A stretch of 64,000 bases of DNA from an uncultured Dehalococcoidia bacterium (lineage in GTDB: Bacteria; Chloroflexota; Dehalococcoidia; Tepidiformales; Tepidiformaceae), in NCBI GenBank assembly GCA_938015525.1, contig CALLPC010000002.1, forward strand, positions 1-64,000. The letters run 5' to 3'. This document shows positions 24,715 to 33,665 of the stretch, one piece after another. The notes under the pieces are model-generated. The model was not told where the DNA came from and ran no database searches. It worked only from the letters and a program-made list of their open reading frames with translations. The translations under genes were made by a program, and so were the position numbers. Each line of letters begins with the position of its first letter. The first letter of the stretch is position 1.

Positions 24715-25731
24715 TTGGCCACCAGGATCGGCATCAACGGCTTCGGGCGCATCGGCCGCCAGGTCTTCAAAGCCATTACCGACCGCTACCCCGGCACCCT
24801 CGAAGTCGTCGCCATCAACGACCTCGTCGCTACCGACGTCAACGCGAATCTCCTCAAGTACGACTCCAACTACGGCCGCTGGAACCGCGATATCCGCGCC
24901 GAGGACGGCGCACTCGTCATCGACGGCCACACGGTCCGCGTCTTCGCCGAGCGCGACCCCGCCGCCATCCCCTGGGGCTCCGTCGGCGCCGAGATCGTCA
25001 TCGAATCGACCGGCCTCTTTACAGACGCCACGAAGGCCGCCGCCCACCGTCGAGATACGGTGAAAAAAGTCCTCATCTCCGCCCCCGCCAAGAACGAGGA
25101 CGTCACCATCGTCCTCGGCGTCAACCCCGAGGCCTACGACCCTGCCCGCCACCACGTCATCTCCAACGCCTCCTGTACCACCAACGGCCTCGCCCCCGTC
25201 GTCAAAGTCATCGTCGATAACCTCGGCCTCGTCAAAGGCCAGATGACCACCATCCACTCCTACACCAACTCCCAGCAGATCCTCGACAAAGCCGCCGGCA
25301 CCGACCTCCGCGAAATGCGCGCCGGGGCCCTCAACATCGTCCCCACCTCCACCGGCGCTGCCCGCGCCCTCAAGCTCGTCATCCCCGAGGTCGAGGGCAA
25401 ACTCGACGGCCTCGCCTACCGTGTGCCGACCCCAACCGTCTCCATCGTCGAAGTCGTCGCCCTCACCGAAAAAGACATCACCAAAGACGCCCTCAACGAC
25501 CTCATCCGCGAAACCGCCGCCGAAAAAATGAAGGGCATCCTCGGCATCACCATGGACCCCGTCGTCTCCATGGACCTCAAGGGCGACGAACGCTCCTCCA
25601 TCGTCGACGGCCTCTCCACCAACGTCGTCGGCGGCAACCTCGTCAAAGTCGCCGCCTGGTACGACAACGAGTGGGGCTACGCCTGCCGCCTCGCCGACCT
25701 CGCCGCCTTCGTCGCCGAACGAGGCCTCTAA
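24715..25731 (+). CDS. gap: Glyceraldehyde-3-phosphate dehydrogenase
   Basis: The 338-residue glycolytic enzyme has the NAD-binding GINGFGRIGR (residues 6-15), the catalytic Cys154 in SNASCTTNGLAP, and downstream HSYTNSQQILD, PTSTGAARAL and WYDNEWGYACR. It converts glyceraldehyde-3-phosphate, NAD and phosphate to 1,3-bisphosphoglycerate. The start is TTG 24715, giving MATRIG, with CGGAGGGA upstream; no ATG is available. No other glycolytic gene is adjacent. Confidence 0.97.
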   Translation: MATRIGINGFGRIGRQVFKAITDRYPGTLEVVAINDLVATDVNANLLKYDSNYGRWNRDIRAEDGALVIDGHTVRVFAERDPAAIPWGSVGAEIVIESTGLFTDATKAAAHRRDTVKKVLISAPAKNEDVTIVLGVNPEAYDPARHHVISNASCTTNGLAPVVKVIVDNLGLVKGQMTTIHSYTNSQQILDKAAGTDLREMRAGALNIVPTSTGAARALKLVIPEVEGKLDGLAYRVPTPTVSIVEVVALTEKDITKDALNDLIRETAAEKMKGILGITMDPVVSMDLKGDERSSIVDGLSTNVVGGNLVKVAAWYDNEWGYACRLADLAAFVAERGL

Positions 25732-25763
25732 CCGCCCGCCGCTTCTCCGCCTTTCCCCCGCCC

Positions 25764-25781
25764 CCGCCCCCGCGGGGGCGG
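25764..25781 (+). terminator. GC palindrome after gap
   Basis: CCGCCCC (25764-25770) pairs with GGGGCGG (25775-25781) around CGCG, 33 bases after the gap stop. There is no T-run. Confidence 0.5.
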
Positions 25782-25861
25782 CCGCACGTTCTGCACCACG
25801 GCCGCATGTCGTTCCTCATACGCCCCGCCGCGTATCCTGTACCCCACCACTGGAGGAGCGC

Positions 25862-28800
25862 GTGGCCGAGACCTCCCCCGCCCTCACCGCCACCCGCCAC
25901 CGCCTCGCCGCCCTGCGGTCCGGCCCCCTCGCCCGCCTGCTCACCTGGCGGGCAGGCCTCGCCGCCGTCCTCCTCCTCGGCGCCGCCCTCCGCTTCCACG
26001 GCCTCGGCTGGGACCGCCCGCCCGAGGCCGACTATCCCCTCCAGATGCACCCCGACGAGCGATTCCTCTCCCTCGTCGCCGACCGCATCGACTGGCCCGA
26101 CAGCATCGCCGCCTACTTCGACACTGCCCGCTCCCCACTCAACCCCTACAACGACGGCGAAACCAAATCCTACGTCTACGGCACCTTCCCCCTCTTCCTC
26201 GTGAAGGCTATCGCCACCCTCCGCGGCGATGACCCGCCCGGCGCCGGCAATTCCTACCAGGCGACGGTCGTCACCGGCCGCCAGGTCACGGCTGCCTTCG
26301 ACGTCCTCGCCATCCTCCTCGTCTACCTCCTCGGCGCCGCCCTCGGCAGCCGGCGGCTCGGCCTGCTTGCGGCGCTCCTTTACGCCCTCGCCGTCCTCCC
26401 GACGCAGCTCGCCCACTTCTGGGCGATGGACCCCTTCCTCAACGTTTTCGCGCTCCTCACCCTCCTCCTCACCCTCTCATGGCTGCGCGCCGAGGGCCCG
26501 CGCGCATGGCTCCTCGCCATCGGCTTCGGCGCCAGCATCGGCCTCGCCACTGCCTGCAAGGTGAACGGGGCCATCTTCGCCGCCATCCCCGTCCTCGCCG
26601 CTGGCATCCGCATCGCCCTCTACGACTTCCGCCCGCTCGGGGCCCGCTGGAACGGCCGTGTGCTCCCGCCCCGGCACGGCTCTGCCTGGCTCACCGACGT
26701 CTCCATGCTCTGCCTCGCAGGGGCAGTCTCCCTCCTCGTCTTCCGCCTCGCCCAGCCCTACGCTTTCGCTGGCCCCCACCCCTGGGACTTCGCGCTCAGC
26801 CAGCAGTGGTGGGACGACATCCAACGCGAGCGCGACTTCCAGCGCGGCAACGCCGATTACCCCCCGTTCATCCAGTTCTCCGGCACCACCCCCTTCCTCA
26901 CCGCCCTCCGCAACATCACCCTCTGGGGCCTCGGCCCCGCGCTCGCTGCCGCCGCCTACGCGGGCCTCCTGGCAGCGGCCGTCCGCACCGCCCGCTCCCG
27001 CGACCTCTCGCTCCTCCTGCCGCTCGCCTTCGCCCTCCTCGTCCTCGCCTTCTGGGGCCCGCGCTTCGTCGCCTTCATGCGCTACTTCCTCCCCATCTAC
27101 CCCGTGCTCTGCCTCTTCGCCGCCTGGGGCCTGCTCCAGCTCCTCGAACGCCCGCAGCGCGACCTCCGCCTTCGTCTCGGCCGCCTCCCACTCCGGCTCC
27201 CCGCACCCTCCACCCGCCCCCTCGCCTTCGCCGCGCTCGGCGTCGTACTCGCTGCCACCGCCTGGTGGGCGCTCGCTTTCCAGCGCGTCTACCTCGAAGA
27301 ACACCCCCGCATCGCCGCCACCCGCTGGGTCTACGCCAGTGTCCCGCCCGGCAGCGCCATCACCACCGAAATCTGGGACGACCCCGTCCCCTGGGACTTC
27401 GCCGGCCGCGCCCGCCAGTACCGCCTCATCGAGCTCGACATGTACCGCACCGACTCCCCGGAGAAAATCCGCGACCTCGTCTTCGGCGTCCCTGGCGACC
27501 CCACGAAGGCCGGGCTCGCCGGCGCCGATTACGTTGCCGTCACGTCCAACCGCATCCGCGAATCGGTCACGAACCTCGAGCGCGAATACCCCGCCACCAT
27601 CCGCTACTACCAGCTCCTCGAATCCGGCGAACTCGGCTTCGAACGCGTCGCCACGTTCCGCGTTCGCCCCTCCTTCCTCGGCATCTCCATCGACGACTCC
27701 CGCGCCGAGGAATCCTTCACCGTCTACGACCACCCCGAAGTTCGCATCTACCGCAAAACCGCCGACTTCGACCCCGCCCGTGCCTACGCCCTCCTCAGCG
27801 AAGCCCGGCCCGAGGCCGCCGTCAACCTCCTCCCGCGCCAGGGCCGCTCCAACGGCCTCCAGTTCACCTCCGCCGAGGCCTTCACCCAGCAGACCGGCGG
27901 CACCTTCACGGACGTCTTCGATGCCCCCGGCTGGCTCAATCGCACGGCATGGCTCTGGTGGCTGCTCTGGCTCCAGGCCGCCAGCCTCGCCGCCGTGCCG
28001 TGGGTCACCTGGCTCTTCCGTCCCCTGGCCGGGCGCGGCTACGGCCTCACGAAACTCCTCGGCCCGCTCGCCATCGTCCTCATCACGTGGATGCCCGTCG
28101 CATGGGGACCGCTGCAGTTCACAAAGGGTCTCGCCTGGGCAGCCTTCGCCGCCGCCCTGGCCGCCGGGCTCGCCCACGGCATCGTCCGCCGGCACGTCCT
28201 CCGCAGCGACCTCAGCGCGCACTGGCGCAACTGGCTCGCCGCCGAGGCCGTGTTCCTCGCGGCATTCTTCGCCTTCCTCCTGCTCCGAGCAGCGAATCCT
28301 GACCTCTGGCACCACCCGCAGGGCGGCGAGAAACCGATGGAGGTCGCCTACCTCACGGCCGTCGTCCGCTCCACTATCCTCCCGCCCTACGACCCCTGGT
28401 TCGCCGGCGGCAGCCTCAACTACTACTACATGGGCTGGTTCTACCTCGCCGTTCCCGTCCGCGCGTTCGGCATCCTGCCCGAGTACGCCTTCAACCTCGG
28501 CGTGCCGACCTTCGCCGCTACCGCCGCCGCTGCCGCCTTCGCCATCGTCAGCGGCCTCGTCGGCTCCGCTTCCCCGGCCGTCGCTGCCGTGCGCCGTCGC
28601 GCCGCCGAGCCGCTCCTCGCAGGCGTGTTCGCTGCCTTCCTCCTCGTCGCCATCGGCAACCTCGATGCCGCCCACCAGTGGGTCGAACGTCTGCAGGCCC
28701 TCAACCAGTGGTCCTTCACCCCCGGCACGCCAGTCCTCGGCGGCGCCGTCGGCATCGCCGGCGGCCTCTGGCACTGGCTCTTCGGCGGCGGTCAGCTCCC

Positions 28801-30406
28801 GCCCTTCGACTGGTGGCGCAGCTCCCGCGTCCACTTCGGGACCTTCGACATCACCGAATTCCCGTACTGGTCCTTCCTCTTCGCCGACCTCCACCCTCAC
28901 CTGATGGGCATCCCCTTCTTCGTCTGCCTCGCCGGCATCGGCGCCACCCTCGCCATCTCCGCCTCCGCCGGCGAACGCGGCCGTCCCTGGGCCCTCGCCG
29001 CCATGGCAGGACTCTTCGTCGGCCTCATCCGCACGGTCCACACGTGGGACTTCCCGACCGCCGCTCTCCTGGCCGGGGCGAGTGTCATCCTCGCAGCGCT
29101 GCTCTCCCCCGGCAGCCCCGAACGCCGCGCATGGACCGCAGCCGGCCAGCTCACGCTCGCCGCACTCTTCGCACTCATCCCGTTCGCGCCCTATAACGCT
29201 CGCTTCGAAACGTTCGACCCCGGCATCACCCGTGCCCCCGCAACGACGCCGCTCCACCAGTTCCTCGTCCAGTATGGCGTCTTTCTCGCGCTCGCGGCGG
29301 CCTTCATCGCTCTCCGCTGCCGCGAGGAGCTCGAACGCCGCATGTTCGACCCGGGAAGCAACCCCGTGCTGGCCGCCGTAGCCGGCCGCCTCGAACTCGC
29401 CTCCCTCGCCGTCTTCCTCGCCGGCCTCATCGCCTTCACGTGGCCGTTCGGCCTCGCGACCGTCGCCATGGCCTTGGTCGCCCTCGCATTCCTGGTGAAT
29501 CTCGCCTGGCTCGAGTACCGCGCTCCCGAGCGGGACGTCCCGCGCCTCGTCGCCACCCTCTTCCTCGCCCTTGCCGTCGCCGTCGCCGCCGGCGTCGACG
29601 TCGTCACGCTGAAGAACGATATCGTCCGCATGAATACCGTCTTCAAGTTCGGCCTCCAGGCCTGGCATCTCTTCGCCCTTGGAGGCGGCTTCGCCGCCTG
29701 GTACGTCCTCCGCGGCTTGCTCGAGCGCGCCCGCGGGGCGCCCCTCCCGACCCGCGCCGCCGTCGGCCTCGCGCTCGCCTCGCTCACGGCGGTCGTCCTC
29801 GCCTCGAGCCTCTTCCTCGTCTCCGGCACGCGCGCCCGCCAGCAGGCCCGCTTCGGCGATACCCCCCTCACGCTCAACGGCTTCGCCTTCTTCGAACACG
29901 GTATCTTCACCGAGCCCAGGAGCGACGTTACCCCGGCCGACGACATCACCTTCCGGCTCGACGAAGACCTTCCGCTCATCGAATGGCTCCGCCAGAACGT
30001 CGAAGGCTCCCCCGTCATCGTCGAAGCCGTCGGCCCCCTCTACCGCTGGACCGGGCGCATCTCCCAGTACACCGGCCTCCCCGCCGTCATCGGCTGGGAC
30101 TGGCACCAGGTCCAGCAGCGCACCGATTACGCCCATCTCGTCCAGGAACGCCGCACCGCCGTCCAGCTCTTCTACACCGACCCCTCGACAGAGCGGGCCG
30201 AGCGCTTCCTCCGCAAATACGACGTCCGCTACGTCATCGTCGGCACCGAGGAACGCGTCCACGGGACCGAAGCCGGCCTCGCAAAGCTCGCCGCCATGCC
30301 CGCCCTCGCCGAGGTCTTCCGCGACGGCCCCAACGTCATCTACCGTGTCGACCAGTCACGCCTCGCCGCCGACATCCTCGCCCGCGACCTCGCCCGTGCG
30401 CCCTGA
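25862..30406 (+). CDS. Giant membrane protein: GT39-like glycosyltransferase half fused to a DUF2298 half
   Basis: The 1514-residue polytopic protein has two GT-C-like halves. Residues about 30-450 resemble GT39/PMT-type transferases: an early luminal-loop motif MHPDERF near residue 63 (acidic pair expected to bind the lipid-phosphate donor) and LAHFWAMDPFLNVFALL. A soluble region covers about 450-670. The second half is DUF2298, with GGSLNYYYMGWFYLAVP (YYY at about 853-856), EFPYWSFLFADLHPHLMGIP and VFKFGLQAWHLFAL. DUF2298 proteins are characteristic of Chloroflexota and a few relatives and are thought to transfer sugars from polyprenyl carriers outside the membrane. Substrates are unknown. 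The start is GTG 25862 behind TGGAGGAG. Confidence 0.85.
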   Translation: MAETSPALTATRHRLAALRSGPLARLLTWRAGLAAVLLLGAALRFHGLGWDRPPEADYPLQMHPDERFLSLVADRIDWPDSIAAYFDTARSPLNPYNDGETKSYVYGTFPLFLVKAIATLRGDDPPGAGNSYQATVVTGRQVTAAFDVLAILLVYLLGAALGSRRLGLLAALLYALAVLPTQLAHFWAMDPFLNVFALLTLLLTLSWLRAEGPRAWLLAIGFGASIGLATACKVNGAIFAAIPVLAAGIRIALYDFRPLGARWNGRVLPPRHGSAWLTDVSMLCLAGAVSLLVFRLAQPYAFAGPHPWDFALSQQWWDDIQRERDFQRGNADYPPFIQFSGTTPFLTALRNITLWGLGPALAAAAYAGLLAAAVRTARSRDLSLLLPLAFALLVLAFWGPRFVAFMRYFLPIYPVLCLFAAWGLLQLLERPQRDLRLRLGRLPLRLPAPSTRPLAFAALGVVLAATAWWALAFQRVYLEEHPRIAATRWVYASVPPGSAITTEIWDDPVPWDFAGRARQYRLIELDMYRTDSPEKIRDLVFGVPGDPTKAGLAGADYVAVTSNRIRESVTNLEREYPATIRYYQLLESGELGFERVATFRVRPSFLGISIDDSRAEESFTVYDHPEVRIYRKTADFDPARAYALLSEARPEAAVNLLPRQGRSNGLQFTSAEAFTQQTGGTFTDVFDAPGWLNRTAWLWWLLWLQAASLAAVPWVTWLFRPLAGRGYGLTKLLGPLAIVLITWMPVAWGPLQFTKGLAWAAFAAALAAGLAHGIVRRHVLRSDLSAHWRNWLAAEAVFLAAFFAFLLLRAANPDLWHHPQGGEKPMEVAYLTAVVRSTILPPYDPWFAGGSLNYYYMGWFYLAVPVRAFGILPEYAFNLGVPTFAATAAAAAFAIVSGLVGSASPAVAAVRRRAAEPLLAGVFAAFLLVAIGNLDAAHQWVERLQALNQWSFTPGTPVLGGAVGIAGGLWHWLFGGGQLPPFDWWRSSRVHFGTFDITEFPYWSFLFADLHPHLMGIPFFVCLAGIGATLAISASAGERGRPWALAAMAGLFVGLIRTVHTWDFPTAALLAGASVILAALLSPGSPERRAWTAAGQLTLAALFALIPFAPYNARFETFDPGITRAPATTPLHQFLVQYGVFLALAAAFIALRCREELERRMFDPGSNPVLAAVAGRLELASLAVFLAGLIAFTWPFGLATVAMALVALAFLVNLAWLEYRAPERDVPRLVATLFLALAVAVAAGVDVVTLKNDIVRMNTVFKFGLQAWHLFALGGGFAAWYVLRGLLERARGAPLPTRAAVGLALASLTAVVLASSLFLVSGTRARQQARFGDTPLTLNGFAFFEHGIFTEPRSDVTPADDITFRLDEDLPLIEWLRQNVEGSPVIVEAVGPLYRWTGRISQYTGLPAVIGWDWHQVQQRTDYAHLVQERRTAVQLFYTDPSTERAERFLRKYDVRYVIVGTEERVHGTEAGLAKLAAMPALAEVFRDGPNVIYRVDQSRLAADILARDLARAP

Positions 30407-30779
30407 CCCCGAAACCATCAGCCTCCTCGCCGAATGGGTCCCCCGCCGCGACCTCGCCGCGATGCGCATCGTCCTCGGCCGCCCCTGGCGCTGGCTGCCC
30501 GCCCTCCTCGGCAAAACCGCCATCACCTTCGCCCCCTTCGTCATCTTCGCCTCCGGCGGATACCGGCCCTCCACCGCTCCCGGCCTCGCCCTCATCGCCC
30601 ATGAAGCGCTCCACCTCACCCAGGTCCGCGAGATGGGGCGCCCCCGCTTCTATGCCCGGTACCTCCTCGGCCAGCTCCAGTCCGGCTTCCGCCACGGCCG
30701 CCACCCCCTCGAACGACCGTGCATCGAGCGCCAGCACCACATCCGCGCCGCCCTCCGCGCTCGCGGCATTCCCGGCTAA
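30396..30779 (+). CDS. HEALH-motif protein (DUF4157-like putative metallopeptidase)
   Basis: The 127-residue protein overlaps the end of the giant glycosyltransferase gene (GTG at 30396, 11 bases before that gene ends). After a hydrophobic segment (residues 34-53) comes LIAHEALHLTQVREMG, with HEALH at residues 69-73, the zinc-binding and catalytic pattern of metallopeptidases. Further on, RFYARYLLGQLQSGFRHG and HPLERPCIERQ match the style of DUF4157-like domains, in which a distal Glu completes the zinc site. The family function is not settled. Coupling to the glycosyltransferase suggests a membrane-side job, but that is inference. Confidence 0.6.
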   Translation: MRPDPETISLLAEWVPRRDLAAMRIVLGRPWRWLPALLGKTAITFAPFVIFASGGYRPSTAPGLALIAHEALHLTQVREMGRPRFYARYLLGQLQSGFRHGRHPLERPCIERQHHIRAALRARGIPG

Positions 30780-31292
30780 TCAGCCGTCGAACAGCCCCAG
30801 CGCCCGGAACACCCCCTCGAAGGCAGAAAGGCTCCCCGGGTTGAAATGCGGCAGCACGTAGGCCACCCGCCCATCCTGCCCAATGACCACCACCCCCCGG
30901 CGCGACTTCCGCTCCTCCGGGTCCCAGAAGCCGTACGCCCGCACCGTCTCCCCGGAGAAATCGCTCAGGAGCGGGAACGGGAAGTGGTCCCGCTCCTGGA
31001 ACTTCCCGTGCGAGTAGATGCCGTTCGTGTTGATGCCGAAGACCTGCACGCCCGCCCGCTGCAGGGTCTCCCACTCCTGGGCGAACGCCTTCAACTCGCT
31101 CGTGCAGAGCGGCATCCCATCGTCCTGGTAAAAGATCAGCAAAACCCGCCCCCCCGGCAGGAGCTCCCGCAGCCGGACCGTGAACGGCTCCCCGCCGTCC
31201 GGCACCGCAGGCAGCTCGAAATCCGGCGCCGGCTCGCCCGGCTCCACCGGTCCCCGCAGCGAAGGCTCCTGCCCGTTCCGGTGCCCGCTCAC
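30780..31292 (-). CDS. AhpC/TSA-type peroxiredoxin
   Basis: The 170-residue thioredoxin-fold protein has EPGEPAPDFELPAVPDGGEP at the N-terminus, the candidate peroxidatic Cys in YQDDGMPLCTSELKAF, and FPFPLLSDFSGETVRAYGFW. The active-site block departs from the PxxxTxxC consensus (QDDGMPLC), so the reactivity may differ from standard peroxiredoxins. The start is GTG 31292, which overlaps the stop of the upstream methyltransferase gene in GTGA. It is convergent with the HEALH gene with no bases between the two stop codons. Confidence 0.75.
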   Translation of the reverse strand: MSGHRNGQEPSLRGPVEPGEPAPDFELPAVPDGGEPFTVRLRELLPGGRVLLIFYQDDGMPLCTSELKAFAQEWETLQRAGVQVFGINTNGIYSHGKFQERDHFPFPLLSDFSGETVRAYGFWDPEERKSRRGVVVIGQDGRVAYVLPHFNPGSLSAFEGVFRALGLFDG

Positions 31293-32365
31293 GGCAGCGG
31301 CTCGAACCCCGGCGGCGGGCCTTCGACACCGCGTGTCCCGGCGATGACCCGGATACGTCCCAGCCCGGCCCCGTCCGTGAGCTGTTCCAGCGCCCGCCGC
31401 CGCGTGAAGTACTCCTGCAAATCCCCGCGCACAGCCTCCACCAGGCCGCCCAGCCCCACGGAGAACAGGAACTCCTGCTGCGATACCGGTCCCCACGGCT
31501 GCATGCCCCCCTCCTCCACCGCCGCCAGCAGCTCAGAAAGGTTCACGTGCGCGGTCAGGTCCTGCTCGCCCACGTGGAGGTACGGGTCCTCGTGCGCCGT
31601 GTGCCGGTAGAAGCAAAGCAGCGTCCCCTGCCGCCGCCACGGCGCCCACAGCTCCTCCTGCGGATACCCGTAATCGAACACCAGCACCGCGCCCCGCTCC
31701 ACCAGCCTGCACAGGCTCACCATCGCCGGGTACGCCCCCGGGTTCACCTCGAACCGCCCCTCGGCCGGCGCGTCGTCCATCGTCGCAACCGGCCCCCGCT
31801 CCTCCACGAACCGCTCCCCATCCCAGCGCACATACACCTCGACCGGCCCCCGCGGCGTCCCTTCGAACACCCGCACCGGGAACGCATCGAACAGCTCGTT
31901 CGCCACCACCACACCGGCTGGCGCCGGCTCTACCGGCGGCACGCGCCACGCCACCCGCGGGTCGTCCCCCGGGCTGAACGGCTCGATAGCAACATAACGA
32001 ATAGCCGCCGCGAACGCCCGGTCCCGCCCCTCCGCCCAGTCGAGCACGGCTTTCGCGAGGTGCCCCTCGCCCGCACCCGGCTCGAAGATGGTAAACTCCC
32101 CCGGCTCGCCCAGCCGCCGCCACGTCTCCCGAATCCAGCCGGCCACCGCCCACCCAAACATCGGGTGAACCGCCGGGCTCGTCAGGAAGTCCCCCTGCCG
32201 CCCGATGCGCCCTCGCTTCCGGTAATACCCGTACTCCGGGTGGTATAGCGCCAGCTCCATGAATCGCTCGAACGGTATCGCCCCGCCATCCATCTCGGCG
32301 ATGATCGCCGCGATGAGCCGCGGATTGCCCAGCGCCGCCGTGCCCGGGTCCAGGTCCAGCGTCAT
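31289..32365 (-). CDS. MidA/NDUFAF7-like SAM-dependent methyltransferase (COG1565)
   Basis: The 358-residue protein fits the SAM-dependent MidA/NDUFAF7 family: PFERFMELALYHPEYGYYRK near the N-terminus, GRQGDFLTSPAVHPMFG, the SAM loop FEPGAGEGHLAKAVLDW, VVANELFDAFPV, and FDYGYPQEELWAPWRRQGTL. Mitochondrial NDUFAF7 methylates an arginine of complex I; bacterial members are less well studied. ATG 32365 has GGAGGGG just upstream and is preferred to a longer start at 32410. It is coupled to the peroxiredoxin gene and divergent from a MarR regulator. Confidence 0.85.
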   Translation of the reverse strand: MTLDLDPGTAALGNPRLIAAIIAEMDGGAIPFERFMELALYHPEYGYYRKRGRIGRQGDFLTSPAVHPMFGWAVAGWIRETWRRLGEPGEFTIFEPGAGEGHLAKAVLDWAEGRDRAFAAAIRYVAIEPFSPGDDPRVAWRVPPVEPAPAGVVVANELFDAFPVRVFEGTPRGPVEVYVRWDGERFVEERGPVATMDDAPAEGRFEVNPGAYPAMVSLCRLVERGAVLVFDYGYPQEELWAPWRRQGTLLCFYRHTAHEDPYLHVGEQDLTAHVNLSELLAAVEEGGMQPWGPVSQQEFLFSVGLGGLVEAVRGDLQEYFTRRRALEQLTDGAGLGRIRVIAGTRGVEGPPPGFEPLP

Positions 32366-32457
32366 CCCCTCCAGTATGCCCGCCCTCACCGGGGAGGAGG
32401 CAAGCCGCAATCGGTGCTAAAGTCCCCTCGTACGACGAACACCATTCGAGGCGTCCC

Positions 32458-32958
32458 GTGAAATCTCCGCCTGCCTCCGAGAGCGCCGTCGATGCTGCCA
32501 TCCGGCTCTTCGGCGAGACCGTCAACCTCTTCGACCCCCTCCGCTTCCGCGCCTGGGCCGAAATGGGCCTCACCACCGCCCAGCTCCGCGTTCTCTTCCT
32601 CGTCCGCGGCGAACCCGGGGTCACCGCCGGCGAACTCGCCAGCCGCCTCGGCGTCACCCCGCCGACCATCTCCGGCATCGTCGACCGCCTCGTCAAATCC
32701 GGCCTCATCCGCCGCGAAGACGACGAATCCGACCGCCGCCTCGTCCGCAACTTCCTCACCGACCAGGGCGAAGCCACCTGCTCCCGCCTCGAAACCGGCA
32801 GCGAAATCTTCACCCGCCGCATCCTCGTCGAAATGCACCACGAAGACCTCGAAGCCCTCGTCCGCGGCCTCGCCGCCTTCGTCGCCGCCAGCGAGTACGT
32901 TCAGCAGGTCGAGCCCAACCTCGCCGCCGTCGCCATGCCCGGGGTGAACCTCGCATGA
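32458..32958 (+). CDS. MarR-family transcriptional regulator
   Basis: The 166-residue regulator contains the MarR winged helix: LTTAQLRVLFLVRGEPGVTAGELA, then the recognition helix region GVTPPTISGIVDRLVKSGL and the wing IRREDDESDRRLVRNFLT. The start is GTG 32458. It is the first gene of a three-gene operon whose members overlap by four bases each (ATGA), followed by a phosphatase-family and a methyltransferase-like gene. MarR proteins usually control their own operon and nearby divergent genes; here that could include the MidA-like gene. Confidence 0.92.
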   Translation: MKSPPASESAVDAAIRLFGETVNLFDPLRFRAWAEMGLTTAQLRVLFLVRGEPGVTAGELASRLGVTPPTISGIVDRLVKSGLIRREDDESDRRLVRNFLTDQGEATCSRLETGSEIFTRRILVEMHHEDLEALVRGLAAFVAASEYVQQVEPNLAAVAMPGVNLA

Positions 32959-33665
32959 CCTCCGTCCGCCGCGTTCGCACCATCGACCTCGAAAACCCCT
33001 TCGTCGATTCCTTCGAAGGCATGGTCGAAGTCCTCCTCATCCGCCACGGCGAACAGAAATTTTTCGAGAACATCCCCCTCGGCCAGGCCTACGATGCCCC
33101 CCTCTCCGAGCTCGGCCAGCGACAGGCCGAGGCCCTCGGCCAACGCCTCGCCCCTGCCCGCCTCGGCCGTGTCTACTCCTCCGATATGCGCCGCGCCCTC
33201 GATACGGCAAAAGCCATCGCCGTCCACCACGGCCTCCAGCCGGTCGTCATCCCCGACCTTCGCGAAATCGACCTCTGGCAGCGTGCACCCCAGGACAAGG
33301 GCCTCCTCGATATCTACACCCGCGAGCAGCTCGCCGACATCTACCGCGAAGTCACCCGCACCCGCAAACACTCCGCCTACCCCTTCTGCGAGGACGTCGA
33401 CGCCTTCCGCACCCGCGTCTTCCGCGCGATGGACCGCATCGTCGACGAATCCATCGGCATGCGCGTCGCCGTCGTCTGCCACGGCGGCGTCATCAATGCC
33501 ATCCTCAGCCAGGTGTTCGGCTCCCCGTTCGACCACCTCGTACCCGTCCACCACACCTCCATCTCCGTCATGCGCGCAGCCGATACCCGGCGCGTCATCC
33601 TCACCATCAACGACTACTCGCACGTGATGCCCATCCAGTCGTCCCGCAGCGACCTCAACGCATGA
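32955..33665 (+). CDS. Histidine phosphatase (phosphoglycerate-mutase-like) family protein
   Basis: The 236-residue protein has the RHGE motif (LLIRHGEQKF) near residue 29, LSELGQRQAEALGQRL, VYSSDMRRALDTAKAI and the second catalytic His in VVCHGGVINAIL. This is the phosphohistidine phosphatase fold, used by mutases and many phosphatases. The substrate is unknown. An N-terminal extension of about 25 residues precedes the fold. It overlaps the MarR gene and the following methyltransferase-like gene by four bases on each side. Confidence 0.88.
   Translation: MTSVRRVRTIDLENPFVDSFEGMVEVLLIRHGEQKFFENIPLGQAYDAPLSELGQRQAEALGQRLAPARLGRVYSSDMRRALDTAKAIAVHHGLQPVVIPDLREIDLWQRAPQDKGLLDIYTREQLADIYREVTRTRKHSAYPFCEDVDAFRTRVFRAMDRIVDESIGMRVAVVCHGGVINAILSQVFGSPFDHLVPVHHTSISVMRAADTRRVILTINDYSHVMPIQSSRSDLNA

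Noticed and set aside
26477-30262. A 1261-codon open frame antisense to the DUF2298 giant
   Set aside because: Long antisense frames are expected where the coding strand uses almost only C-ending codons; the translation is Glu/Gly/Ala-rich with no domain.
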